Positions 6,201 to 10,744 of a DNA stretch of 10,744 nucleotides are shown here, one piece after another. Position numbers and translations under genes: made by a program. The stretch comes from Planctomycetales bacterium. Lineage in GTDB: Bacteria > Planctomycetota > Planctomycetia > Pirellulales > Thermoguttaceae. The notes below the pieces were generated by a model that saw only the letters and a program-made list of their open reading frames with translations, made no database searches and was not told where the DNA came from. The first letter of the stretch is position 1. The number at the start of each line of letters is the position of its first letter. The stretch spans positions 1-10,744 of the forward strand of contig SKZG01000454.1 in NCBI GenBank assembly GCA_007127495.1, in the 5' to 3' direction.

Positions 6201-7211
6201 ATGACCCGAGTAGCAATCATAGGCGGCGCCGGTTACACCGCGCTGGAATTGATCCGTATCTTGCTCCGTCACCCGGGGGCTGAAATTGTCGCGATCAGCG
6301 ACATCCAGGAGAATCGGCCGCATATCGCGTCGATTCACCCTTCATTGACCGGCAGGATCGATTTGTGCCTGGAAAAGCTCACCCCGGCCGAGGTGGCCGC
6401 GCGGGCCGAGTGCGTGTTCTGCTGCCTGCCGCACGGCGTCAGCTCATCGCTGATCCCACAGCTCCTCGATGCCGGAGCCCGCGTCGTCGATTTCAGCGCC
6501 GATTACCGGCTCGATAGCAGCGACGTGTTTGCTCAGTGGTACAACCAGAAGCATCCCGATCCGGACCGGTTGGGGAAGGTGCCCTACGGGTTGCCGGAGT
6601 TGTTCCGCGAGCAGATCCGCCCCGCCCCCCTGGTGGCCAACCCCGGATGCTACCCGACCTCGGCGATTCTGCCCTTGGCGCCGCTTCTGAAGGCCGGGCT
6701 GGTCGAGCCGGCTGATATCATTGTCGATTCGAAGAGCGGGGTAAGCGGCGCCGGGCGCACTCCGTCGTTGATTGCCCACTATCCCGAGTGCAACGAGAGC
6801 CTGTGCGCCTACAACCTCGGCCGGCACCGCCACACGCCGGAAATTGCCCAGTACCTCGGTTGGGCCGCCGGCGCGAAGGCGGAAATCCTCTTCACGCCGC
6901 ATCTGGTTCCCATGGACCGCGGGATCCTAAGCACCACCTACAGCCGGCCGCGAGGCAACGTGACCGAGCAGCAGTTGCTCGAAGCCTTGAGCGACTTCTA
7001 CGCCAATGAGCCCTTCGTGCGCGTCGTAGAGCGTTTGCCTGCTACCAAGGACTCGGTCATGACCAATTTCTGCGACGTGACCGCGCGCCTGATCGGCGGG
7101 AAGGTTGTCACCATTAGTTGTATCGACAACCTGGTGAAGGGCGCCTCCGGCGCGGCGGTGCAAAACTTCAATCTGATGTTCGGTCATCCGGAAACCACTG
7201 CCCTGGGTTGA
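6201..7211 (+). CDS. argC: N-acetyl-gamma-glutamyl-phosphate reductase
   Basis: A 336-residue cytosolic enzyme that reduces N-acetylglutamyl phosphate to the semialdehyde with NADPH, the third step of arginine synthesis. The N-terminal Rossmann motif is GGAGYTALELIRIL (8-21). Catalytic Cys150 lies in NPGCYPTS (147-154), SGVSGAGR spans 179-186, and the active-site His block is GRHRHTPEI (207-215). VDFSADYRL (96-104) and KVPYGLPEL (126-134) are also conserved. The length is normal (about 340) and the type is the single-domain form without a fused kinase. The start is the ATG at 6201, with a weak purine-rich AAGAAG about ten bases upstream. argJ follows with an apparent overlap. Confidence 0.96.
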   Translation: MTRVAIIGGAGYTALELIRILLRHPGAEIVAISDIQENRPHIASIHPSLTGRIDLCLEKLTPAEVAARAECVFCCLPHGVSSSLIPQLLDAGARVVDFSADYRLDSSDVFAQWYNQKHPDPDRLGKVPYGLPELFREQIRPAPLVANPGCYPTSAILPLAPLLKAGLVEPADIIVDSKSGVSGAGRTPSLIAHYPECNESLCAYNLGRHRHTPEIAQYLGWAAGAKAEILFTPHLVPMDRGILSTTYSRPRGNVTEQQLLEALSDFYANEPFVRVVERLPATKDSVMTNFCDVTARLIGGKVVTISCIDNLVKGASGAAVQNFNLMFGHPETTALG

Positions 7212-8440
7212 CCCCGACCCTAACCTCCTGCCCCCAAACTGCCTTGGATCACTCGCACGCAGTACCGAAGGGATACCTGTTGGCCGGCGTTCACTGCCGG
7301 ATCAAACGCGACCCGCAGAAGCCCGACCTGTCACTGATCATGTCGGAACGGCCGGCCACCTGCGCCGGCGTGTACACGCAGAATCGCATTTGCGCGGCGC
7401 CGGTCGTATTGGACCGCGAGCGAACCCCGAGTGATGCCATTCGCGCCGTGGTCATCAATTCCGGCAACGCCAACGCATGCACGGGCGAGCGGGGCACGGC
7501 CGATGCGAAACGGATGGCGGAGTTGGCCGCTATGGTATGCCAGGCCGAGCCCGGGCAGGTGCTCGTGCTTTCGACCGGCATCATCGGCGAGTTCCTCCCC
7601 ATGGACAAGGTCGAGCAGGGTATCGCCGCGGCCGCCGTCAAACTCGGGGCTAGCGAGGCCTGCTTGCTTTCGGCCGCACGCGGCATGCTCACGACCGACC
7701 TTCGCCCCAAATTGGCCGGCCGGCAGGTGACCGTTGGCGGGCAGGAAGTCCGGATCACCGGCATGGCCAAAGGCGCCGGTATGATCGGCCCGAACATGGC
7801 CACCATGCTGGGCGTGGTGCTGACCGACGCAGCGCTGCCGCCGCAGGCTGCGCAGGAACTACTGCAGTCAGTGGCCGACGAAACCTTCAACTGCGTGAGC
7901 GTGGAAGGCCACACCAGTACCAACGACACCGTGCTCCTGCTGGCCAACGGCGCCGCGGCCGGAGAACCCACCGGCGCCGAACTGACCGCCTTCGCTGCCG
8001 CAGTCACGGAGGTTTGCCGGGAGTTGGCCCGGGCCATCGCGGCCGACGGCGAGGGCGCGCAGCACCTGATTACCATCGACGTGACCGGTTGCCGCTCGCG
8101 CGCCGAGGCGACCGGCATTGCCCGCACCGTGGCCAACAGCCCGTTGGTGAAAACCGCCATCGCCGGCGCCGACCCGAACTGGGGCCGCATTGTCTCGGCG
8201 GCCGGCTACGCGGGCGTGGCGTTCGACCCGGGCGGGTTGAGCCTGAAGCTCAACGGCGTGTTGCTCTACGAAGACGGCGCCCCGGTCCCGTTCGACGCGG
8301 CGAGCGTTTCCCGCGCCATCCGCGCCGAGCGCGACGCGCACATCGAGCTTTCCTTCCGCGAGGGCGCCGCCTCTGCCCGCTTCTGGACCTGCGATCTGAC
8401 GGGCGAGTACATCCGCATCAATGCCGACTACCACACGTAG
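7208..8440 (+). CDS. argJ: ArgJ: glutamate N-acetyltransferase / amino-acid acetyltransferase
   Basis: A cytosolic enzyme that transfers the acetyl group from N-acetylornithine to glutamate, recycling it in the arginine pathway; some members also use acetyl-CoA. About 410 residues, made as a precursor that cleaves itself into alpha and beta chains. Counting from 7208, the cleavage motif is NMATMLG with nucleophilic Thr199; VVINSGNANACTG (81-93) and STGIIGEF (122-129) are also conserved. The C-terminus, GEYIRINADYHT, is the family ending, and DPNWGRI is present. There is no ATG or GTG near the expected start. The TTG at 7208 overlaps the argC stop (TTGA) and gives the usual N-terminal length; a TTG at 7244 is the alternative. 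An ATG at 7118 in this frame would overlap argC by 94 bases and is unlikely. Whether the enzyme is mono- or bifunctional cannot be read here. Confidence 0.95.
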   Translation: MTPTLTSCPQTALDHSHAVPKGYLLAGVHCRIKRDPQKPDLSLIMSERPATCAGVYTQNRICAAPVVLDRERTPSDAIRAVVINSGNANACTGERGTADAKRMAELAAMVCQAEPGQVLVLSTGIIGEFLPMDKVEQGIAAAAVKLGASEACLLSAARGMLTTDLRPKLAGRQVTVGGQEVRITGMAKGAGMIGPNMATMLGVVLTDAALPPQAAQELLQSVADETFNCVSVEGHTSTNDTVLLLANGAAAGEPTGAELTAFAAAVTEVCRELARAIAADGEGAQHLITIDVTGCRSRAEATGIARTVANSPLVKTAIAGADPNWGRIVSAAGYAGVAFDPGGLSLKLNGVLLYEDGAPVPFDAASVSRAIRAERDAHIELSFREGAASARFWTCDLTGEYIRINADYHT

Positions 8441-8449
8441 GCCGGCACG

Positions 8450-9823
8450 TCAGTTTCCCAAGGATTGCAACGGGGCGGGAATGCGGCCGCCGAAGTGAAC
8501 AAACGCTTCGCTGGCGCCCGCGTTGCGAATGGCCATGACCGGCGTCTTTCCGAACAGGCCGCCGAAGTCGACCACGTCGCCCGCCTTGGCGCCGGGCACG
8601 GGAATGAGCCGCACCGCCATGGTCTTGTCGTTGATGACGCCAATGGCCATTTCGTCGGCAATCAAGGCGGCGAGGGTTTCGGGCGGGGTGTCGCCGGGGA
8701 CGGCGATCATGTCGAGCCCGACCGAACACACGCTCGTCATGGCTTCGAGCTTCTCCAGGACCAGGTGGCCGTGCTCCACGGCCTCGGCCAGGGTGGCGTC
8801 TTCGCTGACGGGAATGAAGGCGCCGCTGAGCCCGCCCACGGAACTCGACGCGAACAGGCCGCCCTTCTTCACCGCGTCGTTGAGCATGGCCACGGCGGCG
8901 GTCGAACCGGGGGCGCCCACCTGGGCAATGCCGAGCAGCTTCAGAATCTCCCCCACGCTATCGCCGACGGTCGGAGTGGGGGCAAGCGACAGGTCGACGA
9001 TGCCGAATGCGAGGCCCAGCTCAGCGGCCACTTCGCGCCCGATCAGTTCGCCCACGCGCGTCACACGGAAACTGGTAATCTTGATTTCCTCCGCGAGGTC
9101 GCCCAGGGTCAATTTCACGTCGGTGGCCAGGCGGCGGCGCAGCGAACTGCCGACCACCCCAGGCCCGGAAACGCCGATGTTGACCGTGGCGTCCGGCTCG
9201 CCCGGCCCCATGTAGGCCCCGGCCATGAAGGGATTGTCTTCCGGGATGTTCGCAAAGATGCACAGCTTCGCGCACCCGAAGCCCTGCCGGTCGGCCGTGG
9301 CCGCGGCGATGTCCAGCAGCGTGTGTCCCATCTGGTGGACGGCGTCCATGTTGATGCCCGCCTTCCGCGAGGCGACGTTCACTGAGGCGCACACGCGGGC
9401 GGTTTGTGCGAGGACGTCGGGCAGGGCGCGGATGACCACGTCGTCGCCCGCCCCCACGCCCTTTTGAACCAGTGCAGTGAATCCGCCGACGAAATCGACG
9501 CCGCACTCGCCGGCGGCGGCGTCAAGCGTCTGAGCCAGCCGCACCGCCGCGCCGCAACCGTGCCCGGCCAGCAAAGTGGCTGCGGGCGAAATGGCCAGCC
9601 GCTTGTTGATGACCGGGATGCCGTACTTCGCACCCACCCGGTCGCACGTTTCCACCAGTCGGCTCGCCCGGCCGAGAATCTTCTGCCGCACCTTGCGGCA
9701 GACGTGGCCGATGTCGGGCGCCGCGCAGTCGTCGAGGTTCAGCGCCAGGGTGACGCTGCGCACGTCGAGGTGCTCAGCGTGCAGCATGTCGATGGTCGAG
9801 AGGATTTCTTCCGTTCGGAGCAT
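8450..9823 (-). CDS. UPF0210/DUF711 'PFL family' protein of unknown function
   Basis: A 457-residue protein, the usual length for the family (about 450). Recognised blocks are PVINKRLAISP (70-80), FANIPEDNPFMAGA (190-203) with GEPDATVNIGVSGPGVV (208-224), KKGGLFASSSVGGLSGAFIPVSED (319-342) and MTSVCSVGLDMIAVPGDT (362-379). It has no signal peptide or membrane segment, so it is probably cytosolic. The family is named from a fold resemblance to pyruvate formate-lyase; I see no glycyl-radical RVxGY motif, so a radical enzyme should not be assumed. The ATG at 9823 has AAGGA seven bases upstream. It lies 120 bases behind a two-ACT protein, and pairing of this family with ACT-domain proteins is widespread in bacteria and archaea, which suggests amino-acid-responsive control or a complex. 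It converges on argJ with nine bases between the stops. Confidence 0.93.
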   Translation of the reverse strand: MLRTEEILSTIDMLHAEHLDVRSVTLALNLDDCAAPDIGHVCRKVRQKILGRASRLVETCDRVGAKYGIPVINKRLAISPAATLLAGHGCGAAVRLAQTLDAAAGECGVDFVGGFTALVQKGVGAGDDVVIRALPDVLAQTARVCASVNVASRKAGINMDAVHQMGHTLLDIAAATADRQGFGCAKLCIFANIPEDNPFMAGAYMGPGEPDATVNIGVSGPGVVGSSLRRRLATDVKLTLGDLAEEIKITSFRVTRVGELIGREVAAELGLAFGIVDLSLAPTPTVGDSVGEILKLLGIAQVGAPGSTAAVAMLNDAVKKGGLFASSSVGGLSGAFIPVSEDATLAEAVEHGHLVLEKLEAMTSVCSVGLDMIAVPGDTPPETLAALIADEMAIGVINDKTMAVRLIPVPGAKAGDVVDFGGLFGKTPVMAIRNAGASEAFVHFGGRIPAPLQSLGN

Positions 9824-9830
9824 GGGGCAA

Positions 9831-9835
9831 TCCTT
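9831..9835 (-). promoter_or_regulatory. ribosome binding site of the UPF0210 gene
   Basis: AAGGA on the minus strand, seven bases before the ATG at 9823, one of the few clear Shine-Dalgarno sites in the window. It supports independent ribosome loading on the second gene despite the 120-base gap after the ACT gene. Confidence 0.7.
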
Positions 9836-9938
9836 GTGGGGGCTGGGGCCGATTTCCGCAGCAGCGGGGCCTCATCCATGGTCACAATGTTTGGGTGCGG
9901 TACGTTGGGCTCTTCAGGCGATGTGCGAAAATGGGAGT

Positions 9939-9951
9939 CGCCTTCAAGGCG
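9939..9951 (-). other. small palindrome at the ACT gene stop codon
   Basis: CGCCTT-C-AAGGCG is a perfect odd palindrome spanning the end of the ACT gene. As RNA it gives a 5-bp stem with a 3-base loop. The following ACTCCCATTTTC on the minus strand is only weakly U-rich, so it is a poor terminator; it might partly decouple or protect the two cistrons. The remaining gap down to 9824 shows no gene or promoter. Confidence 0.3.
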
Positions 9952-10519
9952 TGCGGGTGAAGCGCAACTGATTGGTCGCGACAAAGACGTTCTCGTGCTG
10001 GAGTTTGACGGCGAACCCCAATTCCTGGCCCAACTGCTCGAGGTCGGCCTGCATCATGCCAACGTCCCAACGTTTGGGCACTTCAACCTGTCCGATGAGC
10101 ACAAACTCCTCGCCCTCGCGGTGTCCGTACAAGTCGACGATGTTGATGTCTTTCCCGGCCAAATACTGGCTGAATCGGCGGACGATGCCCGGTTGATCGG
10201 CGCCGAACGCCGTAATGACGAAACGTTCGCTCGGCTCGGCCACGGCCGCAGGGAGCCGCGGCTGCCAAGGATACACGAGCACCTGGTAGGGGCGGCTGGC
10301 GCCTTCGGCCGTGCGGACCCGTTCGGCCAGCTCGTCCGGGGCGATCCGATCCGGCAGGCTGACGATCATAATGAGCGTAAAATACCCCCCAAGAACCGTT
10401 TGGCTACACGAGTCGATATTTCCGCCAAGCGACTCGACTGCCTGGCTTACCGAGGCGACGATGCCCGGATGGTCTTCGGCCATCACGTCGAGTACATACG
10501 CATGTTGGGTTTCAGGCAT
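9944..10519 (-). CDS. tandem ACT-domain protein, GcvR-like
   Basis: A 191-residue protein made of two ACT domains (about 7-80 and 99-175), each with the ligand-loop motif: DHPGIV at 16-21 and DQPGIV at 108-113. ACT domains bind small ligands, usually amino acids, and there is no DNA-binding or catalytic domain. The layout matches GcvR, the regulator of the glycine cleavage system, but no gcv gene is in the window. Its C-terminal LQHENVFVATNQL recalls the QHEDIF ending of the single-ACT UPF0237 proteins that sit beside UPF0210 genes elsewhere, so domain 2 is probably the UPF0237-like half. The start is the ATG at 10519, with GGAGGAG 11 bases upstream. It is the first gene of an ACT-UPF0210 unit behind a strong promoter. 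The likely role is as an amino-acid sensor for its partner; the ligand is unknown. Confidence 0.88.
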   Translation of the reverse strand: MPETQHAYVLDVMAEDHPGIVASVSQAVESLGGNIDSCSQTVLGGYFTLIMIVSLPDRIAPDELAERVRTAEGASRPYQVLVYPWQPRLPAAVAEPSERFVITAFGADQPGIVRRFSQYLAGKDINIVDLYGHREGEEFVLIGQVEVPKRWDVGMMQADLEQLGQELGFAVKLQHENVFVATNQLRFTRTP

Positions 10520-10530
10520 TCGCTTTCAGA

Positions 10531-10537
10531 CTCCTCC
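10531..10537 (-). promoter_or_regulatory. strong Shine-Dalgarno for the ACT gene
   Basis: GGAGGAG on the minus strand, 11 bases before the ATG at 10519. The spacing is slightly long, but no closer in-frame start exists, and this supports 10519 as the true start. Confidence 0.65.
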
Positions 10538-10655
10538 AATTCGGTCGTGGCGTCCGAGTGAAAGTCAGTCGGCACCATGGACACCGTGCTCCCGGAACGG
10601 GCGCTGGCGGATTTTCGGCAATGGTTCAGCATGAAGCGGAGAAAAATCTATCCGT

Positions 10656-10687
10656 GCCGTCCCTTGAACCCACGCCGCCCCTTGAAC
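10656..10687. repeat. 14-bp direct repeat in the ACT operon leader
   Basis: GCCGTCCCTTGAAC (10656-10669) recurs as GCCGCCCCTTGAAC (10674-10687), 13 of 14 identical, with an 18-bp period. On the minus strand both copies lie in the first 40 or so bases of the predicted transcript, and the copy nearer the promoter merges with the motif shared with thrC. They could be tandem operator half-sites or a leader RNA motif. Confidence 0.6.
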
Positions 10688-10700
10688 GGTTACCCGCGGA
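10676..10700 (-). repeat. leader/operator motif shared with thrC (copy 2)
   Basis: This matches 22 of 25 positions with 3681-3705, including the exact 12-bp core TGAACGGTTACC (10683-10694 on the plus strand). It touches the -10 hexamer of the ACT operon, so the transcription start falls within it. Confidence 0.55.
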
Positions 10701-10728
10701 TTATAGTCTGCCACCGCAGCGCCGACAA
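10700..10728 (-). promoter_or_regulatory. strong sigma-70 promoter of the ACT-UPF0210 operon
   Basis: On the minus strand TTGTCG (10723-10728, 4 of 6) is followed by a 17-base spacer and a perfect TATAAT (10700-10705). The predicted start near 10693 leaves a leader of about 170 bases before the ACT ATG, long enough for post-transcriptional control. I recognise no known riboswitch in the leader, including the glycine type. Confidence 0.8.
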
Positions 10729-10744
10729 TGGGCAGTACCGACAA

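Noticed and set aside
10520..10693. Possible glycine riboswitch ahead of the GcvR-like gene
   Set aside because: I could not find the conserved core or paired aptamer layout; only generic stems and a direct repeat are visible.
10577..10744. Open plus-strand frame from an ATG running off the window end
   Set aside because: It is only 56 codons and rich in Arg/Pro. It contains the direct repeat and the strong opposite-strand promoter, and has no Shine-Dalgarno or family resemblance.

Overview
The window is GC-rich bacterial DNA carrying ordinary, intact biosynthetic and housekeeping genes, packed tightly and often overlapping or separated by only a few bases. No phage, plasmid, CRISPR, transposase or rRNA/tRNA gene is visible. 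The lineage cannot be fixed from the sequence. The coding style (few clear Shine-Dalgarno sites, GTG/TTG starts), the zinc-ribbon threonine synthase and the palindromic intergenic elements suggest an environmental Planctomycetota-, Hydrogenedentota- or other PVC-like bacterium. That placement is inference.

Layout. (1) 1-1402, plus strand: the 3' part of kduI and a complete kduD-type dehydrogenase, consecutive steps that convert the unsaturated uronate product of pectin/polyuronate breakdown into 2-keto-3-deoxygluconate. (2) 1440-3645, minus strand, convergent with kduD: a thrC-dapB operon for the threonine and lysine branches of the aspartate family. (3) 3646-4074: a regulatory and repeat-rich gap with a probable thrC promoter, a cloverleaf-like palindromic element, an 11-bp tandem repeat and a near-consensus sigma-70 promoter firing right. 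(4) 4075-5969, plus strand: a DksA/TraR-type zinc-finger regulator, lspA (lipoprotein signal peptidase) and a YrbG-like Na+/Ca2+ exchanger, apparently one transcription unit; lspA and the exchanger overlap by ATGA. (5) 5970-6200: a 230-base gap holding a possible terminator and a compact inverted-repeat element flanked by 9-bp direct repeats, which looks like a MITE. (6) 6201-8440, plus strand: argC-argJ, arginine biosynthesis through the acetyl-recycling route; argJ appears to begin at a TTG overlapping the argC stop. (7) 8450-10519, minus strand, convergent with argJ: a protein with two ACT domains followed by a UPF0210/DUF711 'PFL family' protein of unknown function, driven by a strong promoter at 10700-10728 and a leader of about 170 bases.

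The enzymes are well-known families. The less ordinary signals are non-coding. A motif of about 25 bp is shared by the start regions of the two minus-strand operons, which lie 7 kb apart. There is also the MITE-like element upstream of argC, a cloverleaf-like palindrome whose opening resembles part of that element, and helically phased repeats just upstream of the dksA-like promoter. The two-ACT/UPF0210 pair is the best place to look for undescribed biology among the proteins. I do not see a clearly new multi-gene system here.
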